The translations under genes were made by a program, and so were the position numbers. A stretch of DNA of 64,000 bases from Scolanthus callimorphus (lineage: Eukaryota > Cnidaria > Anthozoa > Actiniaria > Edwardsiidae). Below are positions 22,201 to 33,719 of the stretch, in pieces; within the stretch, counting starts at the first letter, position 1, and each line of letters opens with the position of its first letter. The notes below the pieces were generated by a model. The model was not told the origin of the DNA, did no database searches, and saw only the letters and a program-made list of their open reading frames with translations. The stretch lies in NCBI GenBank assembly GCA_033964015.1, contig CM066914.1, positions 22,744,234 to 22,808,233 on the forward strand. The letters are read 5' to 3'.

Positions 22201-25200
22201 ATTAGGATCAAGATCCAAAATGTCACGCAACACCTGCAAACTCCCCATTGGATGGAAGTTTAGATGGAAATAAGCCAATAGCTGATCTTGTAAGAAATTG
22301 GTAAAATACAAATGGCACACGTTTTTCGGTGACCCCGATTTTTATTTGCTAAATAGGTCAAGTATTTAGGCGAAACAAAAAAGGAGGAGAACGAAAAACG
22401 TTGGATGTTAGAAGTCGTTTATTTGTACTTAAACGCCGTAAATATCCTATGAAACTGCCGGAGCCAATTACCCTAGATTAAGATGGTGATGACAAAGCAC
22501 GAAGTTTACATTTTGGGGAACTTTATTGCAAGATAGAGCAGATTTCGTATGACTTTGAAAAGTGCCGCGGTGCGGCGCGGTACTGTCGCGGTGGCGGTAC
22601 GGAACCTGGCCTGCTGTAAATGGAATGAAATCGCGTAGTCGCGGTACGGTCACGGTTGCGGAACAGCTTTGTGGCGGTACTTTTCACAGTCATACGAAAT
22701 CTGCTCTATTGTTATGAACAACACATGCCGGAGTTGATTGTATGGAGAAATAGGCGCTCTTAGTGATTTTAGGGGTTCGAGTTTTAAACTGATGCCGCGC
22801 AAGCAAGCATGGTGAGCCCTTCTTTTTTTGCATTTTTCCATTGTTCTTGAACTAAATATTGATCATGCGAAGTTTAATAAGTTAGTTGTTACATCAGTTT
22901 CAACGAAATTACGTTTTAAAATGACAAAACAAATAGAAAATCAACAGAAACGACTTGTTATGATCCCCCAAAAGCGCAAACCTTCAAATTAAAGAAAATA
23001 ATTTACCGCACTTTTCACCGTTTTACCGCACTTTTTTCCGCACTTTTTTCTAAAAAATCCCGCACTTTTCCGCACTTTTTTGCCGTTTTTTACTGCACTT
23101 CCCCAGATGCCCTGTATAAATGCGAATCTTTTCAGCCTCGTCGATTCGGCCTGAAATCCACGGCAGGGACGTGCCCCGACTCCGTGGAAAAAAAAATCCG
23201 TTGTGACGTTTTTGCTCCCGTCTAGGGGTGGGCCAGACATTGTCTCAGGCTCTCACCACTTGTCCTTCTAGTCTGCGACAATGTCTGGCCCACTTCAAGT
23301 CAAACTTCACACTGGAGTTCGCTCAATGATCCTGGGGAGCCTGTGTAGCAAACAGATTGTCTATTTGACTTATTCAAGAAAAAACAAATCTAGAGTAATA
23401 ATTACTATTCAATATTTTCAAGATGTATGTCTTGTTGTCATCTGCAAGTCTATGCAAAAATGAGGTTTTAGGAACAAGTGCATACACAAACTTTCGAAAG
23501 GAAATTCTTCTATGCTTCGAATGCAGCTTTTTGCACAATCTTTTGAGACAGACTCTTGATGGCTCTCTGTCAATTCTCTTTAGTTTGCTTTTTCTAGTAG
23601 GACTCCTTACTGTTTTTCTAATATTATGCATTGCATTGCCAACTCGCAAAGTGTCGACTTCATCAGAAGCATAACTTTTTTCTTTTCTGGAAACATTGAT
23701 TACAATATATGTAGATGTTCAGTGAAGCTTTTCTCGGGGTCAGAGATTTTTTCTCTTTCTCCGCTTACTAGGGCTAACGCTCAGAAGCACACATGGGACC
23801 ATTTCATTAGCATGTTAGCTTTCACACAAGGTTAATTCCTTATCTCCACTCTATTGATTACAATAATGTCAGAAGCTCTGCCACATACAACAGAATTTAT
23901 GTCATACAGGGTTCCATGATTAAATTTTGAACACACGTGAAAAGCTATATGTAGGGCTTTGAACTGTCCATTCTGACAAGTAAGTAGGAATTGTAGAATC
24001 ATAGAAAACTGACTGGCACAAATCAGAGCTGGGATTTGAGTTGACTTTCAGACCCAAATCAGGCCACCCAGGAAAGCAACTGGGATTTGTGTTGACTTTC
24101 AGACCCAAATCAGGCCACCCAGGGAAGCAACTGGGATTTGTGTTGACTTTCAGACCCAAATCAGGCCACCCAGGGAAGCAACTGGAAAGTTTCCGCCCTC
24201 TGTGTTCTTCAGACATTCGGCCGAACAACGGTCGTCCCAAAACGATCTAAGGGCCTGGGAACGTCAGTGGCACTAAAATTAGTGCCAACGAGCAATTTAT
24301 AAGTGAATCATGTTTTGCTTTCTTGAAAATATACCCACTGCTGCCCTAATTTCATTTGGCCGACTATTTTATATTCATTGATCCGCAAAGCATTAGCATC
24401 ACGCGGACTATAAAGTGACACTAGGTCACTTTAATAATAATAATAATAATATTTAATACTTGTTATGCGCATTTTAGCATGTGGATATGATCAAATGCGC
24501 AGTACATGAATATTAAAATGCAATTCCTAATAATATGAGATCAAAAATATTAAATATATAGATAAAAATTTAAAAAATATATAATAGATAAGATAATATA
24601 TATATATAATAAGAAAGTTACTAATGATTTAAAGTAATACTAAATAGAATAAAGCTAAAAATATACAGCTAAAAATGTTTAAAATAATTAAATTATAGAA
24701 TAAAGTCACTGTATGCTAATCTAAAATAGTAGGTCTTAAGACTTGACTTAAAGCAATTAAAATTGTTAATGTTCCTTAAATTTGATGGCAAATTGTTCCA
24801 TACTTGTGGAGCAGCAGCCGTAAATGCTCTGTCTCCAAGAGTCTTCTTAAATCTAGCAGAACGGTCTTGCAGCATAATGCCCATTGACTGTGAGCGGAGG
24901 TTGTACCTATTCTTTTTACTTTAGGCACAAATATCTACCTCTAAATTTCATACATGTAAAGGTTGCATTTCCATGAGCATATGAATAAGCTAAATCACTG
25001 TGATAGCAATGATCGTGTTATTATAACAGCATGAGAAATATATACAGAGACACAGCATCGTGGCGTTGGCTACAGGGGCGCACTTCAGAAGTGGACCAGA
25101 GGTCAAGTAGTAGATTTCTCTTGTGATACTGATAGTGCTCAAGTATTTGGTTACCACTTGATTGGCTAGTGGTTACACCACTCTGAACTTGATAATTTTT

Positions 25201-28200
25201 CTCCTAGCACGGCTCTATAATGCTGCCGCCTCGCAGCCTCGCTTCTTGGCTCGGCTGCTCGTTGGCAATTACGTCACTTCTCTAGCATGAAAACAAGGCC
25301 ATTCCTCAAAGTCTCGAGGGTAAAATGGCATAGCATCCAGCCGAAAACTCCCCGAATAGGTGGCATTTCCTCCTTCATCGGAAACGCAATTATGTCCAGT
25401 AATGCTTGTATCAGCGGCTTCCCCCAGGGGGATTTGTCACAAGGTCCAATCAAAAAACTTAAAATCCCCCTGGGTATATGGGGCAATAAAATAGTGACAA
25501 AATCCCTACCCCTGGGGATATGAAGTAATGCATGCAATGCACACAAGATATTTGCCATTTTTTCAAGAAATATTCGCCAACATAAAGTGTTCAAGAAAAA
25601 CGCATAAAGTTCGTCAAATTAAAATGTTCCTTCCTCATATGATGAATAACAAAAGCTGTCACACCCCAAAACATTAGTGTGATGTACTAGACTTTCTCCA
25701 GATTGATTCTAATTGATTGCGACCTGATTCACAATAATTAGCCATAGCTAATACATGATTCGCCTGCAATATGCAGGCGAGGCAATATACAAATCTTGTA
25801 TTTGAATCTCCGGATTTAATATAATAGAGTATGCTATACCTCAACATTATTATGCACTACAGAAAAAGCACACAAACTTGTCGATCTCTTATGCCTTCTT
25901 CTTTCCAAACAAATCCCGTGGGTTGACCCTGTGGGTCATAGGCGATATGTACAAAAGTTGAAAAAAAACTACCCCTCAGGCAAGTTTTGGTTACAAATCT
26001 CAACAAACCCCCCTCATTCCCTGGGGGTCGCCCCCTGGGGGAAGCCGCTGATACAAGCATAAGCTTAGAAGATGTGTCTTTCTTAGTCTTAAGCAAAGGC
26101 CAAGAGCCAAACTTTCATTGACACGTACCATTCTGGAACCTTTAAAATGTGTGAGATGGGATATTTTTAACCTACAAAATGTCCTTGCACTGTGAATCTC
26201 TGATTTATTTAAAATCTCTCTGTTGTATTTGCTGGCATAACCACTTGAATTACTTTGTAAACTTTAGGTGGTATTGCTGGTGGCCTGGAGATATGCTGTA
26301 CATTTCCCACTGAATATGTAAAGACGCAGTTGCAACTCGATGAGAAATCTGCCAAGCCAAAATATGTCGGACCCATAGATTGTGTCAAGAAGACAGTCAA
26401 GGGACATGGTGTCTTAGGATTATACAGGGGATTGAGTTCTTTACTCTATGGATCTATACCTAAAGCATCCGTTAGGTTAGTATTGTATCTGAGTTCATGG
26501 TCTCATGTAATCACCCCGTTTTTGATTGTGTTTATGTGAGACCGGTACAGACTCGAAAGTCATTCATGTTGGGTCAGCAACTGGAATGAGCTTGTGCTGT
26601 TAAGGAATTTTTTTCAGACTGGACTCATCTAAACACATGTAAAGAATTTCATGAGAGCTGATACAAGCTCAGATCACTCTGAGTTCGTATTGGTCTCATG
26701 TACTGCTCTTCCCTGTGGACTGTTACACCTCTCAGTTTTTCAGCCTGCCGGCGGCTGTCTCAAATTGATCGCGTGATCACATTTTTTGTACCACTTGATG
26801 AGTTGCTTATTAATGTTTGTGGGCGTAAACTTTGAGAGTTCATTGTTTTTCTGCATTCTAACGAAGTCTACGCCCAAAACGGTTGATCACGTGGTACAAA
26901 AAAGTTGATCATGCGATCAATTTTAGACTGCTGTCGGCGGGCAGAAAAATCGAGAGGTGTAATGGTCTACTGGGAAGAGTAGTAATCACTGCCTTATTTG
27001 ATGGCTTTTCATGTCATATGGGTGGATATTTTACAAGTTGTGTATATATTTCCCCAAGCCCCAAAAGCAAGTTATTATAATAGCTTGGCGAGCATTGGTG
27101 GCATATTAACTGGGCTCTAATGAACATTTTGGCAGGCTCTAATATATTTACCCATTTTTTCCATACTACAAATACTGTATTTTCCTTTGGAAATTCCAGA
27201 GGGATGGGGGGGGGGGGGTGTCACTTTTCAACACCCTTCCATTTGTTGGGGGGGGGGGGGGGGGGTGGATATTTTCTTGAACCACACATTATTATACAAG
27301 TTTGTATACGTTATATACTTAACCCCTTTTCTCATCCCCATGTGGTCTCCCCTCTCCCCATGTTCTACCTGTACACACTGGGGTATTCATGGGTTGACTC
27401 TAGGCTGGCTTTGGTTTCAGATTTGCCATGTTTGAATACCTGAAGAATAGAATGGCTGATGATAATGGCAAATTGACTCAAGTACAAACATTAGCAAGTG
27501 GTCTTGGTGCAGGAGTAGCAGAGGCTGTGGCAGTGGTTTGCCCAATGGAGACAATCAAAGTCAAATTCATACATGATCAAACACAGCCGAACCCAAAGTA
27601 CAAGGGATTTTTTAGTGGAGTTCGCACAATTGTGAAAACTGAAGGTAAAATTGTTGTAATCTAGGCTAACGAAACACAAAATGAACCCCTCTAAGGTTGG
27701 GGGGTTTATTGGTAATGTCACATGCTCATTAGCATTATTTACAGCTGTTTTGAGCATTCTGCGAACTCTCGCGTTCGACTTCCAATGGCGTTCTGGCTTC
27801 CGTCAATCAAACTATCGGGTCTAATTTGAGTCTTAGCCGACCGTAAGTTGCGCCATTTGTTTAGAAAAGGATAGTAAAAGATGCTGTGTGTTGGGACATT
27901 TCACTAGGATGGCCAATAACTGAATTCTATGTATTCCAAAGAGTTTCAAAGTTTGATTGACGGAGGCCAGAAAGCGGTTTGACGGATGGAAAACGATCTC
28001 GAGAGTTCGCAGAATACTCAAAACAGCTGTAATTTAGAATGTTTCTTAGTTGATTGGATTTCTTTTGAAACTTTCAAAAGAGTACCAGGACTGGAAGGCC
28101 ATAGTATAGCAGAGAATTAACTCAAAGTCTATGTCTGACTGGGGACAGTTTCGTCAATGAAAACCCTAAGTGGGGGCCTTTTGCAGATTCTCTGCATTAG

Positions 28201-30812
28201 GTTGGCATTGTTGGTTTCTGGAGAAGTGTTTATCATTTTCCGGACATCCGTAAGATGTAGTGTCTACAACTCAGGTTACTTTTTGGGGGGTATGGCCTTG
28301 CCATTGATACGGGGGCCTGGATTGGGCTTGCAAGGGAAGAGCAGATTTGTCCACTTTGTAGTGAGGAACCTGAAACAGTAAGAACACTTCTTATTGCAGT
28401 GTCTAAAACTCTCTGATAGTAAGAGAATATTGTGGGATAAGTTTGTGAACTTGATTGCTGCAAATAGTCTGGCTGATGCAAATGCAGTATGTGGCTTTAT
28501 TGCCAATTTAGATGACCCCTGCAAAACCAGGTTCTTGCTGGGTGGTCTTAATCTGCAGTTTGATAGTGCTCTCTCTCTCTTACGATCGACCGTTTTGTGA
28601 CAACCGCTGTGTTCAAGTTGTACAAAATTAGGGGGAAGCTTATGGGAAATTCCAACAGTTCATAATTATGGTGACACCTCGGGTGAAATTTTAACTTTAT
28701 TTTAATATATTGAATTGTCCTATATAATGTAATAAATGTATTGATAACTTATTTTATTTACTTATTTTTTTTGTTTGTCTTCTCTCCAATATTATTTGAT
28801 GTGATGTTAAATAAAGATATATATATATGTAATCAATTGATGATTGAGAATTGATGTGAATTTGCCGTTATCAAGGTTAAATTGCAAAGGAAAATTCCAT
28901 ACAGTTGACATGTGAACATGAGTGCAGGAAGATTTGTGACACATCATTCACATTGCCATCATTTCAGCTTATCTTATTGTATCTGAAGTTATCTTCACAC
29001 AGGGTATGGGTGGAGAATTGAGCAACATAACACAACTGTGTTGTGCCCAATATCCCACTGGTGCTTCAACACAATATTCTAATATTGTCATCTGTACCCT
29101 AGGTGTCTTTGGGGTCTACAAAGGATTAACAGCAACTGTCATCAAGCAAGGGACCAATCAGATGATCCGATTCTTTGTCTATTCCAACCTTAAGTCTTGG
29201 CTTCAAGATGGGGATCCTCGAAAGGATATCGGCTCAGTCAGGACCTTTATTATAGGTGGCATTGCTGGAGCTGCTAGTGTATTTGGTAATACTCCAGTCG
29301 ATGTTGTAAAAACAAGAATGCAGGTGAGCAAGACAGAGCAGAAATGACCAAAAATGAAATGTCTAACTTCGCCATATTTTAATATATAAGCTCAAGATTC
29401 TGTATACGAGGAGTTCTCATGACCAAAAGCTTAATTCCAAACTTTTAAGGAATTTGAAGAATATGAATTTTAGATATGATTGAATAAAGTTTGCATAAAT
29501 CCTGATCAAAGTACCAATTCTCCCATAAAATGGTACAGAAACCAAAGTTTAAAGCCTAATATCTCAAAGACGGATCCATTAGAAAAAAGTCACTTTTGAT
29601 ATTTTGTTTATCATCAGATAAGGAGTCTGTATGCGAAAAATCAAGCTTATATGAGTTAACCTGACCTTACTATTTGAAATTTAGTGACCTTAGCAGGTCA
29701 TTTCCGCTCTGTCGGTGAGCAATTTTGTTAAGGAAATCTTCTATACTTTTATAAAAGAAATTAATAATCAACCTTTTCATTTGGAGAGAAGATGGATAGT
29801 GAATAGTTAGGTACTGTTTGCACAGGAAAGAAATTAATAATCAACCTTTTCATTTGGAGAGAAGATGGATAGTGAATAGTTAGGTACTGTTTGCACAGGG
29901 CCAGTAGAGTGAGTCCGGTTTCAACTCGACCACTAACTCATCCAAACTAGTACTAATTCTAGTCTAATAAGACTATAAGTAAATGTATGGCAGCCATCTT
30001 CAATTTTTACCAGGAGACAGAGCGAAAAATCTTGAGACTCCTGGCAAAACCGTGAGAGTTGACGTACCTGCCAATCAGGTACTTGCCCTGTGCAGACACC
30101 TTTTGTGCAGTTGGCGTTCCAAGGGAAGCAAAGCAACAGCATTAGGGAAAACAGGGCAAGGATCTGATTGGCTTAAAAGTGGGTTGTGATACAATGGTTT
30201 CAATATCACTTGTTTTTGTTCTTCTCAGGGCCTTGAGGCTCACAAGTACAAGAATACATTAGACTGTGCCATTCGAATAGCAAAATATGAAGGATTCAAG
30301 GCGTAAGTTCCCCCTCTCCCTTCTTTTTGTTGATTATAAATGAAACCTTCTATACATGGTAAAAAAAAATAATACCTCTCATTTCAAGCTCACAGTCGAG
30401 CAACTCTACAGGGTTCCCAAAATGGGTCCTTAAAAAACCTGGAAAGTCATGTTCTTTTCCAGGCCTGGAAAGTCATGGAATATTTACAAAAACCCAACAA
30501 AGTCATTATTGTTAAGTCTTGAAAATATATTCATGAAAAAAGACTTGCAAGATGTTGAGTGTGTGTTAAAGGTACCTGTGAATAAAAACTATCAACATGC
30601 TATTGCGCAAAAACCTTGAAAAGGTCCTTGAAAGCCCAAATGGGAACCCACTCTACTGATACTAAATTCTACTTATTTTATGTTGTGTTGATTTCAGATT
30701 CTACAAGGGCACTGTACCACGACTGGGTAGAGTTTGTTTCGATGTGGCATTTGTCTTTACTATTTATGAGAATGTCATGAAACTACTAGATTACGTATGG
30801 GAAACGGATTGA
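19274..30812 (+). CDS. SLC25A1: Mitochondrial tricarboxylate/citrate carrier, 6 exons
   Basis: The inner-membrane carrier exchanges mitochondrial citrate for cytosolic malate, feeding lipid synthesis. Exons: about 19274-19369, 26268-26475, 27421-27644, 29103-29323, 30229-30302, 30698-30812 (TGA). The three carrier repeats show PTEYVK (exon 2), PMETIK (exon 3) and PVDVVK (exon 4) signatures. Diagnostic stretches are [49 protein letters not shown] and [20 protein letters not shown], very close to human SLC25A1. Exon 1 is the weak part: the frame leading into [13 protein letters not shown] has no in-frame ATG. An ATG at 19274 ([11 protein letters not shown]...) lies one base out of frame, and one extra G in the run 19324-19328 would join it and give 312 residues (human 311). 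Intron 1 is about 6.9 kb and repeat-filled. A 382-bp transposon sits at the exon 4 donor. A possible AATAAA lies at 31335. Confidence 0.93.
21891..22249. mobile_element. MITE nested in the hAT-like element
   Basis: AATGGGGAGTTTGCAGGTGT and ACACCTGCAAACTCCCCATT are exact mirrors; similarity extends through TGCGTGACATTTT. Confidence 0.85.
22533..22709. mobile_element. MITE family C relative nested in the hAT-like element
   Basis: Ends ATAGAGCAGATTTCGTATGA and TCATACGAAATCTGCTCTAT. The interior is unusually GC-rich with repeated GCGGTAC and CGCGGT units. Confidence 0.8.
24031..24183 (+). repeat. Minisatellite, three tandem 51-bp units
   Basis: Each unit runs GGGATTTGTGTTGACTTTCA ... GGAAGCAACT; 153 bp is exactly three units with 1-2 differences. 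It is open in some frames but has no homology, so the reading frames are incidental. Confidence 0.9.
24283..25267. mobile_element. TGCCAACGAGCA-ended DNA element split by a LINE
   Basis: Termini TGCCAACGAGCA and TGCTCGTTGGCA. The two halves (24283-24433 and 24918-25267) together match the uninterrupted 511-bp copy at 34350-34860. Confidence 0.85.
24434..24917 (-). mobile_element. 5'-truncated LINE insertion with target duplication
   Basis: Reverse-strand frame 24884-24693 reads [29 protein letters not shown], the C terminus of a non-LTR reverse transcriptase. The 3' tail is an (ATT)n run at 24434-24450. ACTTTA flanks both sides (24428-24433, 24918-24923). The empty site is seen in the 34.5-kb paralogue. 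Confidence 0.85.
25401..26061. mobile_element. MITE-like element with CTTGTATCAGCGGCTTCCCC ends
   Basis: ATGCTTGTATCAGCGGCTTC and GAAGCCGCTGATACAAGCAT are mirrors 660 bp apart. Interior has several CCCCCTGGG blocks. In SLC25A1 intron 1, ending about 200 bp before exon 2. Confidence 0.75.
26706..26979. mobile_element. MITE in SLC25A1 intron 2
   Basis: CTCTTCCCTGTGGACTGTTA and mirror TGGTCTACTGGGAAGAG; inner mirrors TGATCGCGTGATCA / TGATCATGCGATCA and GTGGTACAAAAAA-type arms. Confidence 0.75.
27741..28030. mobile_element. MITE in SLC25A1 intron 3
   Basis: ACAGCTGTTTTGAGCATTCT and AGAATACTCAAAACAGCTGT face each other, followed inward by GCGAACTCTCG mirrors and GGCTTCCGTCAATCAAACT/AGTTTGATTGACGGAGGCC. 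Confidence 0.8.
28150..28830 (+). mobile_element. LINE 3' fragment with zf-RVT-like end, decayed
   Basis: Frame pieces [19 protein letters not shown] and [19 protein letters not shown] resemble the CPLC...ET..H.L..C zinc-knuckle end of retrotransposon reverse transcriptases, but with a frame break between them. AAATAAAG and a (TA)n tract end it near 28830. Confidence 0.65.
29332..29713. mobile_element. 382-bp Mutator-like element K inserted at the SLC25A1 exon 4 splice donor
   Basis: Ends GACAGAGCAGAAATGACC and GGTCATTTCCGCTCTGTC. Target duplication GGTGAGCAA at 29323-29331 and 29714-29722. The first copy of the duplication contains the last base of exon 4 and the GTGAGC donor, so the second copy is a duplicate donor sequence 391 bp downstream. 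Sister copy at 9113-9494. Confidence 0.9.
29754..29899. repeat. 73-bp tandem duplication
   Basis: 29754-29826 and 29827-29899 are near-identical (begin AAAGAAATTAATAATCAACC). Intron of SLC25A1. Confidence 0.92.
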
Positions 30813-32120
30813 GGTGAGAGGCTATCAAACCAGAAGAAACAAGTTTACAGCCTAAAAGCACTGCAAGACACTCTGATCAGTGAAGAGTTTTAGAAAATTA
30901 TAGTGGAGCATCTTTTGGGGAGAACTTAAATTATTTTTGGAACAAATTATGCAGTTTAATAACAGGTTAAATATAGGAAATTATGAATTTTGTCAAATCG
31001 TATTACTGATATAATGTTGGTGTTGGAGAGAAGGACATTTTGAACAAAGAAACCTACTTCAAATTTGAAAATACATGAGGTTTAAATAACTCATTTTAAA
31101 GGCTAGACAAAGGTCTAATAATTATTGTAAAACCCATTTCCAGCAATAGACCTCCTTGGCTGGGCGTAATGTTTTCCCATTTCAGATGAAAATGGACAAT
31201 GTCTTTCAAGTAACAATAATTTGCAGCACTGGGACTGAGTAAACTTGGTATCAAATGAACAAGTGACAGAATCGTTTCTGGAATGTAGATAGCAAAAAAA
31301 ATAATAATACAATGTGCGCAACCATGTGACAACCAATAAACATGTTAGGAGAAACTCAAGTGTTTTGTGCATGGTTATTTCTGAATTTACTTTAAAAAAA
31401 GATAAAAATGACAAGATTAGATACCATAAGTCCCTCTGCATTTCTGCAGTTAATACTGGGCTGTTATGAAATCAGGCCCTTTTAATTCCAACCAGCGATG
31501 TGGCAAATAGCTTTTCACACTTTGTCACTAGTATTAGAAATACTTTTGGGAAAGGCAGGTCACAACTGAAATTGAGGGGGGGGTCCTTCCATATTTTTGG
31601 GTCAGGGATGATTGGCGCCCTCTCTTAGGGGTCAAGATAATGGATTTTGGTCTCTTTTAGGTTTGATCTTGATCTGCAATAAGATTTGAGGGAGATTGGT
31701 ATCTTTTTTTGTCTCATGATGGTGCTTTTAAAAATCTTGTAAGAAAGAGAGAAATTACTTTGATGACAAGATGATAAATTGGACAACATTTAAGGCAGCA
31801 TTTTAACCAAAGACGGAAATTTCTTGATAGGTATCTTTTAGGGTAAAAAACTATTTTAGCCACACCCTTTTTGGTATCTTTAGGGGTGAAACTGAAAATT
31901 TCTGATAATCATATACATAGACAGACATATTTTATTAGAGTACCGGGTAATGAGACATACATCATCCCCTTTTAAGTCACAATTTATAGCGATCAGCAAT
32001 TTTTTAAATGTTAACTTCCAACCTTTAATTAAAATCAAACATTCAAAATGTTCTTAGTTCAAAGGCAAGAAATTGTAGTACAGTAGGTAATACCAGTGCT
32101 GGACACTCTTGTTCTTATTA
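30813..32120. other. SLC25A1/HOP2 convergent intergenic region
   Basis: Contains a possible SLC25A1 poly(A) signal AATAAA at 31335, a family G MITE end at 31146-31190, a GACCGGGGATGATCG-family element at about 31575-31915, and a reverse AATAAA for HOP2 at 31931-31936. No gene seen. Confidence 0.6.
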
Positions 32121-33473
32121 TTAAACTTTTGGCATGACTGCGCCATACTCTTCATCTGTCTCTAATCCAACATCCTCCTAGAACACATCATGAGAGAAAC
32201 TCATCAATGGGAGCCTCTTTCTTGTGGTGAAACACATTTCAATTTTCAGCACAAAATGGGCAATTCCAGAAAACAAGGATACCCTACTCACGGGCGGCAC
32301 TAGTTTTTGACCCCCCCATGCATCCATAATTTCCAAAATGGTTTAAACCCCCCCCCATGCATATAGAATTCCGGGCAGGTTAAAGAAATCCAGCTTCCAA
32401 AACCCCCCCTTGCAATCAGAATTCCGAGTTCTTAACCCCCCCATCCCATCGGAATTTCCAAATGCCGCCCATGGGGGGGGTACCTTTATTTTCTGGAATT
32501 GCCCAATGAGGACTTGATCTAGCAGGGCCCAACATTAACTGTTTTTTAGCTAGGTGCCATTGGCTACCATTTCAAAAATTTTAGTCACCACAAAGCAATA
32601 TTGAGTTGCCAAAAAGCAAACGTGGATCTCATCTGAACTCAGAAAGATGGGGTGCCATTCGGCAACTACATTCGGCAACTACAACTACAAATTCAGTCGC
32701 CATTGGTTGCAATGTCAGGCCCTGACAAGGTTCTTGTATTAATAGGGTCTTCACAAATTTGTTTCAGATATAGCAGATTTCCCAAAACTGTAGCGAAACC
32801 ACCTTTTGCAAAGTGACACCAATTCTGAATAAAACAATCATAAGAGTGAATAGTAGTCATTACAATATTACAGTCATACAAAAACCACTCTAAGCAACCT
32901 TGTTGCTTTCTCGACTGCATTGACAGCTTTGTTATTCTGGTTTCTCAATCAATGTTGCCATGGACCTTACATTACCTTTGTCATGGTGTATTGCAGTTTT
33001 TTAGAGTCTTTAAGCTAGGGGCATTTTCCCCCGCATATTTTTAGCAGTTTGACAATGCCTCGGGGTTTTTTTTTCAAATCGCTTATGCTATGTTAAAATA
33101 GCTCAAAACTAAGATATTCTGAAAGTTTGGGAGTAATTGATAATTTGGAGCAAAGTTATAAGGACTTTAAAGTTGCATATTCTTATAGTGTTTGTATGGA
33201 GGTCAGACAGATTGTGTCCGAGCCTCATACAACATCTCTTAAAATACACATCATCAGGATTTCTTAATTTTGGGGTATTCTAGCAAATTGCAGGGATCGG
33301 TCAATTGTTTTTGTGTGACTACCCATTGGCTAACGGTCAAACCTACCATCAGCTGTTTCTTTGGTTTGGGGTATCCTTCCAAAATAGAATTCATAATATC
33401 TGTACACTAGAGAAAAATACAAACAAAAATGTCAGGATTTTAAGCAAATAAAACAGTAATAGTCACTATTGCT

Positions 33474-33511
<38 letters not shown>

Positions 33512-33686
33512 TGCAGACCCTAAAACAGACCTCCTTGGCTTGGGCATGTTTTACCATTGTTTCAGATTCAGGGGCGTAGCCAGGGGGCCACAGGGGGCCC
33601 CGGACCCCCTTTCTCTGGAGTTTTCCCATACATTTACTGTATTTGCTGGAGGAAATTTTAAAATGTTCGTCCCATGTTTTCACTAT

Positions 33687-33719
<33 letters not shown>

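Larger units (their letters stand above)
21560..23114. mobile_element. hAT-like element with subterminal CCGCACTTTT repeats
   Basis: Ends CAGGGCATCTGGGGAAGTGC and mirror GCACTTCCCCAGATGCCCTG, flanked by TATAAA. Many copies of CCGCACTTTT crowd within 110 bp of both ends, as transposase-binding subterminal repeats do in hAT elements. No transposase seen in 1.55 kb. Confidence 0.75.
21127..23350. mobile_element. 2.2-kb element with ~40-bp inverted ends, hosting nested elements
   Basis: ACACAGGCTCCCCAGGATCA (21130) is mirrored by TGATCCTGGGGAGCCTGTGT (23326-23345) and the match continues through GAGCGAACTCCAG. The interior contains a hAT-like element, itself containing two MITEs. All lie in SLC25A1 intron 1. 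Confidence 0.75.

Noticed and set aside
24031..24183. Repeat protein with 17-residue units
   Set aside because: The frame exists only because the unit is 51 bp; codon pattern and context do not support a gene.
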